64,000 nucleotides of DNA from Himantopus leucocephalus (taxonomy: Eukaryota > Chordata > Aves > Charadriiformes > Recurvirostridae): assembly GCA_003993805.1 (NCBI GenBank), contig RSEF01000021.1:6116550-6180549 (forward strand), written 5' to 3'. Below are positions 22,851-34,695 of the stretch, in pieces. Under the pieces are notes generated by a model. It made no database searches. It saw nothing but the letters and a program-made list of their open reading frames with translations, and was not told the DNA's origin. The position numbers and the translations under genes were made by a program. The number at the start of each line of letters is the position of its first letter. Position 1 is the stretch's first letter.

Positions 22851-24054
22851 CTCTGTGCTGGGTTTCCCTGGCAATAGCACCAGGGGACAAGTGTCAGAGG
22901 CAGATAAACAGCATAACCAGGCCGAAAATAAAGGTCAAAGGAAGCATGAAACTTAACACAACAGTGATTAAGATAATGATGAAGCAGGGGACCCTAGGAA
23001 AAAAAAAAATAAGTGTGACACACAGAAACACATATATATGCTCCAAGTGATGGCCCAAGAGACCTGGTACATGGGAAGAGGTGACGGGGCTTGCTGGGCC
23101 ATGGGGGTACCTGGGCAAGAGTGGAAATGGAGGGAAAAACAAAGTGGAGGATTTGGGGAGAGGGAGTCTGTGATTTTCCCCCAGGCTGGTTGCTGTAGGT
23201 CGAGCCTGCCCAAGTCCAGAAAGCCCCCAGGGCCAAGGGGATCCCTCCCATAACACAGACGCGCTGTCCCAGCCAGGCAGTGCTTGAATTTGCCACCAAA
23301 TTCCTCAAAAGACTTTCCCTGATGCCAGGAGGAGAGCCCGAGTGGGTGTGAATCAGGGAGGCCCTGCTGACACTGACAGAGCTGTGCTGGTTTATGCTGG
23401 CTCGGGATCTGGCTCTTTGCCTTTAAGCCTTTAAGAGATGCCAAAAGGGAAGGACGCTGGTCAGAGCTCCCTGCCCACCTCCTCTCCCTTGCCAAGGCTA
23501 ATTCTGCAGAGAAAAGCCCAGAAAGGCTGAAGGATTCAGAAAGCAAGTCCAAGAATGTCATACCCTTCAGCATTTACCTACGCTGTCTCAAAACCTCTAG
23601 GATGATCTCACATTTTTGGAGCCCAGCTTATGACTTTCAGTTGCCTGGGACTGGCTAAGTTACTATCGCCAAGAGGCAGCAAAGAAACTGCAGATTGTTC
23701 ACCAGTTTCTTCCTCCATGAGTCCGGGACTTTAAAGCTTGTGCAATAGAAAGCGCTGGAGACAAAAGGCTTTCCACCTTTTCTGCACCGCCTTCCCACTG
23801 GGAGTAACTCTGAGCCCCTGGAAAGTGTCCCTGCTCTGCCTTTTCTGGCACACCAGAGTCCTGATGCAGAGTCACCTGTAGGGGTTCTGGTGGGACAGGG
23901 AAGATGCCTGCAGCCAGCGCTGGACCTCATTGTCACTTGCACTTGGCCTCCAGTGCAAGGGACCACTACCTCACTGGTTTCCTGAAGTTTGCACAACTAG
24001 CTCAAATTTGGACAGAACGTGGATCAGAGAAGGATTGTTCTTCCTGCCAAATAC
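22851..24054. other. Unique DNA, nothing recognised
   Basis: Mixed composition. Minus-strand frames of up to 201 codons (22968-23573) have no domain or splice support. Confidence 0.4.
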
Positions 24055-24260
24055 CCTGGGGAAAGTAATTTTTTAGTTCAAAATTTTCATCCATATAGTG
24101 GTTATCATGAGAAAGAGGAAAGAAATGTTCTCACAAAAAGGGCTGAAAAAGTGATACATATGTTTATACACGCACACAGGCACACACTCTAAATTTCACT
24201 TTGTCAAAAGGCTGTTTTCCATCAAATATATTTCAATGCAAAATTTCTAGCATCATATTC
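24055..24260. repeat. AT-rich DNA, possible old interspersed repeat
   Basis: Words such as 'gttcaaaattttcatcc' and 'tttcaatgcaaaatttc' resemble segments of a degenerate repeat, and a similar texture occurs at 55860-56180. A short CA run lies at 24169-24188. No family is assigned. Confidence 0.3.
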
Positions 24261-24501
24261 ACGTGTCTCCCCCCTCCCCCATCATTTATATTCATGGTCT
24301 TTTGTAAAGAATGATTCAATTAAACCACCGATGTTCCGCACTAGGAGAAGAGTCTGAACAGCGAGGGGAACTCCCCAAAAGTAGAGCAGGGCCAGGCAAG
24401 GCTTTGCTGGACGGGGAGAGGAATCTGAACACCCACCAAAGATGCGCAGGTTAGAGGGGCTGGGACACCACTGCCTCACACCTCCGGAAAAACAGCATAT
24501 C

Positions 24502-24520
24502 NAAAAAAAAAAAAAAAAAA
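24502..24520. repeat. Poly-A run with an ambiguous base
   Basis: N at 24502 followed by 18 A. Probably a homopolymer whose length was unresolved. There is no SINE body immediately upstream to make it a retroposon tail. Confidence 0.8.
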
Positions 24521-25345
24521 TCACTGCTCCGATCCCTGACATTATTGACTGAAAAATGTGATTTGAAAAATAATAATAGAAAGCAAGGCCTTTTTTAATT
24601 TCATTTTTGAGCCATTACAGTTCATGTTTTCATTCTTTTTTTTTTTTCCTCCTTGGTAATCAGAAGAACGAGAAATGTGATTAAAAACTAAAAAAAACCC
24701 AAACAAATAATGAAAGCTGAGATTCTCATTTGGTCTCTCGTGTCCAGAAACACGGACTTTAAGGGAAAACACCAAATGTCCTTAGGCAGAGGATAAAATG
24801 AGGGGCTGGCCATGTTATGTTTTGGTTAATGCTGTTATGAAATGTACAGAAAGTCTAAGATACCAACGATACTTGTAAACATATTCTTGTGTTTTCCTCC
24901 GTGCACATCTGATAACAAAGATTTAACACACGCTCAGATGCGTGCTCCCAACCCTGAAAAGCGATGAGCAAACTAGTGTTGGGGACGCATGTGCGAAATT
25001 GTATTAAAGTTGAAATCCCCTCAATGACGGAGCTGGTTCCATTTTACTTTTTGCAAGGAAAAGCAACCCCATCTCTCAAAACAGCCACTGGAACCTTGAG
25101 ATTTTATGCACAAATGCAAGACTACTACTCAGCAATAGTAAGACCACTTTTATCAAAATCTTTTTTGCATTTTCCAAGGAAAATAACACTCTGCTTTTCA
25201 AAAAGCTGCGTGAGCAAAGATCAGTTTCACTTTCTAATGTACTTAAACTGATTTCTCTTGTTCAGAAAGAAAACCCAGCAACTTTGGCAACTAAATAAAA
25301 TGAAAAAAGGAACATGCCAGATATAAAAAAAGACCTGGAGTAAAA
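24521..25345. other. AT-rich unique DNA
   Basis: A long AT-rich stretch without clear CNE-like word clusters. It includes a + strand open frame of 95 codons (24964-25251) with no domain. It might be the remnant of an old repeat. Confidence 0.3.
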
Positions 25346-25725
25346 GTGGAGATACTTTTCCAGCAGCACACCTTCCCTCACCTCTCCTGGCAGGCTCAGC
25401 CTAACAAAGGAACAACTTTCTCTGGCCGCAGCTCTCTGACGGCAGCACCGTTCGGTCCCCACTGGCAGGCAAAAAGCAGCAGTCACTGGCACAGAGAAAA
25501 ACGCCAGCACCTCGGCTGCCCCACAGTGCGCCAGCAGGTCGGGACAGGCACATGCCGTGGGCTTCCAGGCTACCAGGGCAATCGGCTCGTAGGGAACATA
25601 CTCTGACACGTGTGTCCCTGTACATTCAGGACCAAATAATCGCACACACCTCGCAAACGCATGCGGAGCACACAGAACTCCCTCGCCATGGCCGAGGAAC
25701 TGTCAGGAGAACACAAGCAAAAGCT
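25346..25725. other. Unique GC-rich DNA, nothing recognised
   Basis: Overlapping open frames on both strands without domains. Confidence 0.4.
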
Positions 25726-25729
25726 GCTT

Positions 25730-25955
25730 CTTGACAGCGAGTCATTTATATTTTAGCTTCGTTCCATTATCCTAACGAATCCTTCATCAGCAGATGCAAT
25801 ATTAACAGCAGAAAATCAGCTCATTACATCCGGGGGGATTTCATCAAGTTGACAATCATATATGCAGCTACCCGAGCCTGGAGAGGACACTGCTCTCGTT
25901 ATTTAGTTATCTTGGTTTCATCTTAGCGGCTTTTTCTTTCTCTCTTTTTGGGGGT
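25730..25955. promoter_or_regulatory. Candidate CNE
   Basis: A strong AT-rich island between GC-rich flanks with GTCATTTATATTTTAGC, TTCCATTATCC, GATGCAATATTAACAG, GCTCATTACATCC and GTTATTTAGTTATC. CpGs survive within it. This texture is typical of deeply conserved noncoding elements. No alignment is available. Confidence 0.5.
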
Positions 25956-27530
25956 GCGGGTTGATGGTTAGGGGGTGTTTCCCAAACAACTGCCAGACCG
26001 CAGAGCTTTTAAGATGCTGGTCCATAGACAGATGCTCTCTGCTGGGAAATGCTCCAGCCCATCCACAGTAGCTGCAGCTGTTAAAGGGGGGGAAAAAAAC
26101 CCCTCACACAATCTGCAACCTCTGGAGCTTTGAGGGCATTTCTCTGCGGAGTTCAGACTCCAGGAGGGGGTTTGCATCCTATACAGCTCCTGCCTTGTGT
26201 CCAGGAACATATGGAGTGGCTATTCTGGTTCTTCTGCTCCAGGCAGGACTCCCTGCTCAATGTTCTGGAGGGTCTCTCTTTGCAGGCATCCTTACACAAC
26301 TGCAGTGTCCCCAGAGGGGCAAAATACATTTAAAGAGTCCGGGATTTTGTAATGAACTTCCCAGGCAAGTAACAGAAGAGGCAGTCCAGATGAGTTGAAG
26401 GGGAGGAGAAGGGAATAACAGGGAGAGTTAAAGGATGAGTTCAGAAGATTCTGGGCCTCTTTTCTCTCCTGCCTTGTCTAGGGAGCGTTAAACAACACAG
26501 CTGAGGAAGCCAGAGCAGACTGTCACGACACCTTTAGATGATGCACTAGAACATGGCTGAAATAATCCACAGATCATCTTGTGCAACACCTAGGTGAAAA
26601 CTTTTGAGTCTTTGTTCTTCTTCTCCCACATATTCTTGCTTTAAAATTATGGGAATAGGAACGCACATTTCACGGTTACTTCTATTTTTCACAGGCATTC
26701 CAGGGCCTACAGGCTGAGAAGCCCTGCAGCAGAGCAGCTTGGAGCAGCCAGATGAGGGCTGACGGGAGCTCCCTGTGCCTGTGCACTGCACCAGACACAC
26801 CAGCAGCTCCCCAGGCACCTCAAGGTGGGGCATAGAGCGCTCTCAGGGCTGCCAAAAAATCTGGTAACACTGCGAAGCATGTTCCTCAGTGCCTGCACAG
26901 CTGGAGTCTGGCTAATACTGCCTGCAGAAGACTTTCCTATCTTCCTCAACAACAGTAGCTAAAGAAGTCTCTGGCACCTCCAGACTGAAAAGTCACTGCT
27001 TGCAGCCTCAGGTCTCCTCCCTGCTTACAAAGGAGCTTTTCTGCCCACCCTGAGACTCCCTGGAGGAACAGGGATCTCCTGCCGAGTTCTCACTCGCACA
27101 TGGTGGGTGCCTTTGCCACCACATCAAGCAAAGCCTGATGATTTCAGCTGGAAAGCAACAATCTGGCTTCCAGGACTTACTCTCCATCGGTGGATGAAGC
27201 TGGAGAGACCAGTCTGGAACTGGACACAGACCACTCATGGCAGATACCTGCTTCTGGACAAGCCTCTCTGCTGCTCAGCCTCAACCACCCATCCTAGCTG
27301 AAGGGAGAAGTTGAGCTCACATCTCCTCCAGCTCAGAGGGGGCTGGGATGGGCATTTTACATTTTCCCAGCAGGGCTGGATTTCTGCACAGCAAGGAATA
27401 TGTTCCCGGGACGTCAACTCCAATCTCTACCGCGCTCTGACAGATTTAAGCTCCAGTTTGTCCGACAACATCCCAAAGTGTAAGAAACTGGGGGCAGACT
27501 CTCTAATCAGGCTGTAGGACAAAGGCCCGG
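25956..27530. other. Unique DNA, nothing recognised
   Basis: About 1.6 kb without a recognised repeat, exon or motif cluster. Short frames only. Confidence 0.45.
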
Positions 27531-27539
27531 TCTGACCCT

Positions 27540-27890
27540 GTCACTTCCACTTACTCTTGCTGTCTGTCTTGCTCCCCCCACCCTCTCGGCAGCCTCCCTG
27601 CCCACCCTCGGCTGCCCTCCCTTCCCTAACACAGCTGGGCTAATCCTGCTCCTCCCGCGTCCAGAGCAAATCCTCCCCAGAGTAAACCAATCCTGGGAAT
27701 TTTTATTAGATTATCAGCCTGCCAGCTCAGTGCTGGCTGGACTAATCCTAATCAGGACTGATTTCTATTAGCCAGCTTCAGGGAGGAGCTATGCTGTCCC
27801 AGCACCCCAGGCCCACACTGGGGGAGCCCGAGGCCTTTTAGCCCATTCTATTCAAATTTTCCTTTTAGAAATAAACAAATTTAGTCCAGA
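27540..27890. promoter_or_regulatory. Candidate CNE with OTX/PITX-type TAATCC cluster
   Basis: TAATCC, the K50 homeodomain word bound by OTX, CRX, PITX and GSC, occurs at 27641-27646 and 27743-27748. The second abuts TAATCA at 27749. CAATCC at 27688-27693 is related. An inverted repeat GCCAGC-N5-GCTGGC lies at 27721-27737. The flanks are C-rich. Binding is inferred. Confidence 0.45.
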
Positions 27891-29450
27891 ATCACTGGCT
27901 GCAGCAGATGCAAAGTTTGCATGTGGGCTGCGTGTACAGAGCAGCATTGGGCAGCCATGGGGCAAACTGTCCCCCCTTGTCACCGAGCTGCAAGAGAAGC
28001 CGGAGGGGCTCCAGGCTCCACAGCCCCTCCGGCCCCGGCTGGTATGGCCAGCAAGGGCTGGTTAGTGCTACATGGAAAGATGCTTTGTGGCAGGGGACAC
28101 GAGCCTGCTGGGTAGCAGGCTGAGATGATGGGCTCATTTCAGACAAGAGGACAAGCGGCCACAGCTTGAGTGACCAGGACAGAGTTTGCAGTGCTGGCTG
28201 AGTCAGCGAGGTCTCCATGCCCCATTACCCATGCCCAAAGCAATCTACTCTCACTTCCCTCCCTGTTTTATTAAAGCAAACTGTCTCTCAGGTATTTCTT
28301 TCCTAAATCCATCACTGGCCCTAGAACTGACCTGACTGAAAATGTTTGCTCTTTACCGGCCCACGGACTGAGGCTGGTGAAAGTTTTGCCGCTGACTTAA
28401 CAGGATTTGAGTCAAGCCACAACGGCAGCTTGAGCGGGCAGTTCACAAGAAGAGTGTTGAGAGAGCTCTGTCCCCTGCCTCTGTCCTCTTGTCCAATCCA
28501 CCCGCTCTGTGCTGAAAGCACAACTATTAACAGCAGCCCCCAGGGGACTCCAACGCACTTCTGAATGCAGCCAGCTGCGATGCAGCCACTCTGCTGCTGC
28601 AGAGACAGAAATGAGACAAGGAGCACTCAGGAAAGCCTCTCTTCCCAAAAGTGACCTGGGATCTCTGAAACCTTTCAGAGAAGAGGGGTCATTTAAACGT
28701 AATTGCTGTTAAGCCTCTTCTAAACTTGTCTACTCACCCTCTCACATGCACAATTACACCGTCTTTATGCTGCCTTCCAAAGGAGGATGAATCCCCTGTA
28801 GGACTGAAAGTTGAACCATGGATCATGGCGTTCTCTGACTTGGTGCTTAAGTGAACAGGTTGCCCTCCCATACAGTAGCTAGAGGGATAGCAATGTACTG
28901 GACAGGGCTTCAAGCAGACCAAAAGATGCCCCAGGCTGGGATCAAGATCAAATGTGCTTTAAATCCTCATGAGAAGCCCCAAAATGAGAGCTGAGAGCCA
29001 CAGCCTTGCCTGGAGCTCAGCGAGCTTCCCCTCTGTAGCCAGCTTTGCAGAGGAGAAGCACCACACAACCCCACCACGGGAAACAGATCTTCTACATGAG
29101 CAGCTCCACAGCCAGTGTCTCCGGACACTGTGCTGCATCAACTCAGGACCTTGTTCTGTGCTCAGGGACGTTAGTGTAAATCATGAGTAACTGTCCAGAA
29201 CACGAGGCTGTAACTTGGAGCAGCTCAAGCCCTCTTTCTCCTTTCCAGCCAGACTTACAGCACCAGCCTTACTCTGGTAGGTGGCAAGGTTTCCTAAGAG
29301 CCAGTTAACCAGATCCGGCTGGAATCAGAGGCTGCAGCAGGCTTCCTGATGACAGCGAGAGAAATGGGGGACTTGGCCCAAACCCTCTAAAAACCACATC
29401 AAAAAGAGATGTGGGCGAGAGCCAAGAGCAGATGATCCAACTGTGAAAGG
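27891..29450. other. Unique DNA, nothing else recognised
   Basis: Apart from the MARE-like site, no repeat, exon or motif cluster was recognised. Confidence 0.4.
28197..28207. promoter_or_regulatory. MARE-type palindrome GCTGAGTCAGC
   Basis: An 11 bp match to the core of the T-type MAF recognition element (TGCTGAGTCAGCA), bound by MAF, NRL, BACH and NFE2 families. It sits about 450 bp from the TAATCC cluster. A single short site, so chance is possible. Confidence 0.4.
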
Positions 29451-29454
29451 GCTC

Positions 29455-29590
29455 TGTATGTGTATGTGTTTGTGTGTGTGCGTGCGTGCAAGCCGAGGAG
29501 AGAGGAAAAATCAAAAGAAAGAGAGAAAGGAAAGAGGAGGAGTAAGAATGAACAGAAGGATGGAAAGAAAAGGTGTGGAGGCACGAGATC
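29455..29590. repeat. TG repeat followed by polypurine tract
   Basis: TGTGTATGTGTTTGTGTGTGTGCGTGCG-type sequence at 29457-29488, then GA-rich DNA to 29580. Confidence 0.6.
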
Positions 29591-29929
29591 AGGAAGGGAC
29601 CAGAACTGTCACAATGTGTGTGGCCTGCTTGCAGGCACGCGATGAACAACAAAACATGGTAACAATATATAATAGATGTCATGTGTTAATGATAAACACA
29701 AATCGGGAGAAATACTGGGTCTGTCTCTAGCTCCTCCCAACTCGGATCTCAAAGTGCTATAGAAACATGGGGCCAGACTTGTTTCAGTAAGGCAGCGCAA
29801 CTCCTTTGACCTTGGTGGAGCCATGGCAATGTGCATACTTTGGAAAAACCTGCACACTGCTTCTTGCTCTGTTGCAAACCCAGGTGCTGCTCTGCTCCTG
29901 TGCAGAGTCCTTTCACAGAGGCAAGGAGA
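29591..29929. other. Unique DNA, nothing recognised
   Basis: 'ggatctcaaagtgctatagaaaca' near 29742 faintly resembles the 3' part of a reverse MIR, but the rest does not match. Confidence 0.35.
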
Positions 29930-30060
29930 AGGCAGCAGATTTCCATGGGGGAGTTGGTGGAAGAGCTGTGGCTAGAGACCGGGAGGCTTGACTCCCAGTT
30001 CTACGATTTAACCACCAAATCAAGGTTTAGCCCATTTAGAAGCAAAGCAGCATAAGCACA
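29930..30060 (+). repeat. Possible MIR-type SINE fragment
   Basis: 'gaggcttgactcccagttct' near 29980 resembles the forward MIR region before the 'gccact' block. Highly diverged. Confidence 0.3.
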
Positions 30061-31085
30061 TCATACTGTGCTAGCAGGATGGGGCCATGCATCCCAGCCT
30101 CCTCACTCAGCACTGCCTTCCCTAAACCCATCAACAGCGGACAGAAGGGAAGATTTCTCTGACTCGGTTTTGCCCTCACTGCAGGGGGCCCCCACGGTAC
30201 GGTGGTCTGCAATAGTCTAAATCAGATTACATCTCTGCTCTGGGAGAGCAGCAGCTCACCCCAACTAGCTCCTCAACCAAGTCTACTCCCCCTCCGAGGT
30301 ATGCCCACTGCCAGCAGGAGCACTGGAGTTAGCACTGGCAAACATCCTCTTACAGCTCAGTGGGACACTGGGAGGACAGCAAGATCCAAGGTTGGATATG
30401 CCCCTCAGATGTCAGCCTGTCCTGCAGCTAGGTTAGTAATCCAGACTAGGACAGAGATCTGATCTGTTGGTGTTTCCCACTCCAGCTGTGAGCTCCCTGC
30501 CAGTCCCACACCGGCCTCATCTCTCTGCAGAAGGGATGCTTTGCAAGAGTCCGCTCCACACTGTGCCTAATGACTCCATGAGACATCTCTTCTTTCCCAC
30601 CTTGCTGCCTGTGCCTCCCACTTACATGATCTGGCAGGTAGACTCCAGGTAAAGGAGATGAGACCCAGAGACCAGCCAAACCCAAACCTCTTGTTGAGCT
30701 CCACAGCCTGAGGGATGGAGAAAGAATACTAGGGCCTTTATATCCAAAGGCGTTTATCATATCCAGATGTTGGCAAAAAATGTTTGAGTACCATCGGCAG
30801 AGGTGAAAGGGAAGAAGAGACATGCAGCAAACTGGGGACAAGATAAGAAAAGGAAGAATGTGAGAGGTATGACTAGGTGAACAGTGGGGACACCAAAAGA
30901 TGAAATGGGATAAAACCAAGTTGCTTCTGTCCTTTGAAAGAGCTCTGGCCTCGAGCAAGGACACTAATACACACCTGGTCTCACCATCCAGAGCGGCTGC
31001 AGTCGGGCAGGGAATGTTCCCAGCCGCGTGTCCCCTGGAAGCTGGGCCATGCCCGAATGCAACCAGGAGAAGTTTAGACTTTCCT
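30061..31085. other. Unique DNA, nothing recognised
   Basis: The 215-codon minus-strand frame at 30446-31093 lacks domains; treated as noncoding. Confidence 0.4.
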
Positions 31086-31099
31086 CCCCCCACTGCCTC

Positions 31100-31260
31100 T
31101 TTTTTTTTTTTTTTTTCCCAATTTATCAGCAGATTGTGTGGAGCCGAGTGGTGCTCGCCTCACCCTGCTAAATAAAGCTTTGGTATTTCTGATAAAGCCA
31201 TCAAATTCCTTATCACGCTGACACAAAGAGCATTTAAAGAGACACACACACTCTCCAGCA
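31100..31260. promoter_or_regulatory. Candidate CNE with three GATA-type sites
   Basis: After a T run at 31100-31116 comes an AT-rich island with TTATCA at 31123-31128, TGATAA at 31190-31195 and TTATCA at 31210-31215. All are GATA-factor-type cores; the last two face opposite directions with starts 20 bp apart. CATTTAAAG follows. Motifs are seen; function is inferred. Confidence 0.45.
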
Positions 31261-31394
31261 CCCTCCACTTCCCAGTCCCAGGCGCCTCAGGGTAACCTTT
31301 CTGAGCTAAAATGAAAAGGGGGGGAACAGGGGGAGGTAGCTGTTTAGAGCCCTGCATTTCCCAAGCACCAACCCCATGTTGCGAGGGGATCCGG
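31261..31394. other. Unique DNA, nothing recognised
   Basis: Includes a short purine run at 31307-31335. Confidence 0.35.
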
Positions 31395-31560
31395 CCTGTT
31401 TAACCTTTAAAGAGGTTCTGTCAGGCTGTCCTGAATACTGGGACAGATTCGATAGCTCTGTGTAAATAATGCAAGCTGAGATGTGGCATCAATAGAAATG
31501 CCCTGCAACAACAAGAATATCGATAGCCGGAAAATCCTATGAGGAGGATGGCAAACCCAA
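31395..31560. promoter_or_regulatory. Candidate CNE
   Basis: AT-rich island with GTTTAACCTTTAAAGAGG, GTGTAAATAATGCAAGC, CATCAATAGAAATG and AATATCGATAGCC. The retained CpGs in GATTCGATAGC and ATCGATAGC suggest slow decay. Confidence 0.4.
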
Positions 31561-31880
31561 GTGTCTGTAGGTGCTTTTAAATTAGGAGAAGGGGAAGAGA
31601 ACCAGAGATCTTGGGCTGTTCTGAAGACACAACTGGGGCTGCCATTGCCTCTTGGATATGCTTTTCCTCATGATGGCCTCGACAGGGTGTGAAAAGATAT
31701 GGCCGTGCCACAGTCTGGACTTTGGCACCGCCTTTCCCCTGCTACCCCAGCCTGAAATCTGCCCCCGTCCCCCAAGCGATGTGATAGCGGCACAGGCAGC
31801 TGTCAGGAGCCCCTGCTTCCCTCCCTGCAAACACAGCCCGGAGACATTCTCTCTCCTCTTTGCCACAGCGCAGGCTGTTG
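31561..31880. other. Unique DNA, nothing recognised
   Basis: No repeat or motif cluster recognised. Confidence 0.35.
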
Positions 31881-31884
31881 TTTA

Positions 31885-32165
31885 ACCTTCAAATTTATTA
31901 TTTTTAATTATTTTGATTTATAAAAGCGTGCGGCAGTTAAAACCACATTAAATAAACTCAGCGTTACGGCGCTTAACAAACACACATAACTTTGGACTTC
32001 TGAGGACTCCATAAAATAATCATCCGCCTGGAAGTCGCTGCAGCCGCCCGCCCGCGCCTGCCCCGGCGCGCTCTCGCCTGGCTGGGCTCTCCCGCCGCCA
32101 CACACCCACATCCACGCACGCTCCTCACTGCTCCGGCCAAACGGGATCCGTGCTGGCACGGCTCC
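31885..32165. promoter_or_regulatory. Candidate CNE joined to a CpG-rich block
   Basis: 31885-32020 is very AT-rich with many TAAT words (TTTTTAATTATTTTGATTTA, CACATTAAATAAAC, AAAATAATCATCC) and a TATAAAAG word at 31919-31926. 32030-32160 is CpG-rich (GCCGCCCGCCCGCGCC, GGCGCGC). The junction could be an enhancer or a minor start site. No transcript evidence can be seen. Confidence 0.45.
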
Positions 32166-32955
32166 ACCACTGCACACAATCCCACTTCGTGCCCAGTCTC
32201 GGCCTCCTGGCAGTCCCACTCGCACCCAGACTCCTCACCCTCCTCTCCTCTTCCCCCACCACAGTCTGGGAGAAGCTCTCCTTTCTAGCTTGGCTTTCTG
32301 GCCTTCTCCAAAAAGGATATTTCAGTCTCTGACCTCCCTTTCTCAAAAGGTGTTTCATCCCATCTTACCCGCTGCTGAGATTTCAACAGTAGAAATAATG
32401 TTTTGACACCACGAAAATCAAAAATTAAGTCTCTGCTGCCTTAGCCAGGTCTCATACTCTGCTTCAAATCCAGCTCTGAAGACTAGCACCTCTCCTTGCT
32501 AAGCAAACAATCAAGCCTGAAGGAGATGAAGAAGAAGAAACAAGGAAAGAGAGGAAGGAGAAAAAGAATGACTAAAAAAGTGAGAACACCTGTCTGGTAA
32601 ACTCCACCCAGGATCCCACTGGGAAAGGCTGTTTTAGGATCTAATCCAGTGTCAATGAGACCTCTGCGTCCATTGCCTGTGCACAAACCTCTGCAACTAG
32701 CTGGATGCTGAAGGCATGGGCTCTGCCTCGCAGCCCCTCTCCCCACCTGCAGACGGATCACAAAGATGTGGAGAGCACACAGCATCCTCCTCCTCCTCCT
32801 CTCTGTCCCTTGCTTCCAGGAGCAATAAAACATGCCGATGCTTTTAAATCCCAATCACCTGCTGTTTCTCAGCCCGGCAGGGCCATCCCAAGGAACTCTG
32901 TGGGTGGGCCTGAGACACACACAGAAAGTTGAGGGAAGAGACTCTCGCTCCCCTG
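32166..32955. other. Unique DNA with a polypurine tract at 32515-32585
   Basis: GAAGAAGAAGAAACAAGG-type purine run. 'taatccagtgtcaatgag' near 32643 may be a shard of the old repeat also seen near 39640. Confidence 0.35.
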
Positions 32956-32959
32956 TTTC

Positions 32960-33075
32960 ATTGGCATCTGCAGTAAAACATCAGTGATTTATACAGGAAG
33001 TAGGTGAAGAGCAATTATAATTGATTGGGAATCATTTCCTGATGGTGTCTGGGTGTGATTGATGGTGCCGGCCGA
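32960..33075. promoter_or_regulatory. Candidate CNE with PBX/LHX-like words
   Basis: CAATTATAATTGATTGGG near 33012, ATCATTTCC, and GTGATTGATGG near 33055. TGATTGAT is a PBX-HOX-type word. A compact AT-rich island. Confidence 0.45.
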
Positions 33076-34105
33076 CTGCTAAAGGACAGCAGGCGCTGAA
33101 AAGAGACAATTTGTAGTTCCCGTCCGCTGAGCTGAATGCACCACAAACCACGAAACCCTCTTCTGCTAGAAACTCCTGCTCAGAGAGATGTGGCTCTCCC
33201 CAAACCACCCTGGCCCTCAGACCTGAGCTCTCCCCTTCTCCCACATAACCCCAGGTGTCCCCTCACTTTTTGAGGGTGGCCGTGCCTTTCTCTGAGCCAG
33301 CTGACCCCAGGCTCCAGCAGCGCACCTCCTAGTTTTAGCGATTTTTAAGAAATAAAGTATCTGTCACAGTGCTGACACGTCCTGGTGATATGGATGGCTA
33401 AATCAGTGGCAAGACAGTGAAGTTGCACATCTCAAGTATCAGGTAGGGTGCCGGGGACCTCCTCCTTGCAGGCAGCGAGGGGAAGCAGCAACAGGTACAC
33501 AGCATACAGAGTCCCAGCATGTGGCTGTGCTGGCACCACCCACAGGGCCGTGGAGGTCACCTGTCTGAATGCCGGCCAAGGGCTGATCCTCCTCTCCATC
33601 CATAATGGCGTAAATCAGGAGGGAACTTAAAAGCCCTCTGCAGTTTCCCGGCGTAAAGCAAGAGTGAGGACAGAGTCAGCCCACATTTCGGAACCGAGCA
33701 CAGGCCAGCTCCAGCTGATGGCTGTTCTCTACCGGAGCAAAGTGAATCAAAGAGGTGGGACTGGCAGACAGCCTCACGAGAGAAGCTGGCACCTGGACCA
33801 GCACAGGCTGTCACCTCTGGCTATCTTAGCAGAGAGATGAAAGGGCTGCAGACCAAGTGCATTCTTCTGCTGCCCACCTACCAGGCTACCAGTCTTTTTG
33901 GGGTCTCTGCCTTTTGGTCAAAATTTGGTGACAATGATTTCTTGCAAGATGCTCCCTCTCCTTTGCTTGCCCATGTTCTCTTCCCTGTGGCCACAGCTTC
34001 AGTCACAGCAGGGGCCCCTAGGAGAGGGGTCCACAGGCCAAAGAGCCCAAAACCAGCACACGCAGACTGGCTAGCAGGAAGGGAGGAATGCAGATCACAG
34101 CTCTA
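33076..34105. other. Unique DNA, nothing recognised
   Basis: No repeat, exon or motif cluster recognised. Confidence 0.4.
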
Positions 34106-34109
34106 GTCC

Positions 34110-34260
34110 TCACTAGATGCAGAGTCCCTTGGTGGCCATGATCTGACACAGAACCTTTCTGTGCTTCGATACAGCGCGATCCTCAGAGTTACCTGCTTCT
34201 CATGAGAATTGCAAGGGAAAAATTACCATGTGCAACGCAAGTGCTAACGCACATCCTACA
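34110..34260 (+). repeat. Possible MIR-type SINE fragment
   Basis: 'tctgacacagaacctttctgtgcttcgatacag' followed by 'gttacctgcttctcatgag' follows the order of a forward MIR. Diverged. Confidence 0.45.
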
Positions 34261-34554
34261 CTTTGCTTCTTTTCTCTAGAACCTAATACATATATAGTAC
34301 AGCGACATTTCACATCTCTACAGCAACTCACGCCTAAGCCCATGCTATCTGACAGAAGACATTCCTGAATGCCTACCCCTCCTCATAAGGAAGAGCAGAA
34401 CAAAATTCATAAACAAAACCTTTTGTTAAAAGTCACAACCAACTATCCCAAACGCCCGCTTCAAGCAGAATTTTACACTCAAACAGAAGCTCCAGAAGCT
34501 CCGTGAACCTCTCCAGGAAACTTACTAGCAGACATGAACGGCGTTTGGATGCTG
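34261..34554. other. Unique DNA, nothing recognised
   Basis: AT-moderate sequence without recognised motifs. Confidence 0.35.
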
Positions 34555-34695
34555 CAGTGATGGTAGAGATTTACAAATGGGGAAACTTAGTCACTGAAGA
34601 TTAACGTGATTGACTGAGATAGCACCGTCCTTGGCAGAGCCGAGGAGGAGTTCATTCCTGTACACCTCCTGCTCTAACCACCAAATCGTCCTGCC
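34555..34695 (-). repeat. MIR-type SINE fragment
   Basis: 'ttacaaatggggaaacttagtcac' followed by 'ttggcagagccgaggagg' and 'ctgctctaaccaccaaat' gives the reverse MIR order along most of its length. Confidence 0.7.

Noticed and set aside
24502..24520. Poly-A as a retroposon tail
   Set aside because: No processed pseudogene or SINE body was recognised upstream.
30446..31093. 215-codon minus-strand frame
   Set aside because: No domain and no conserved residues recognised. Its length is within chance for this composition.
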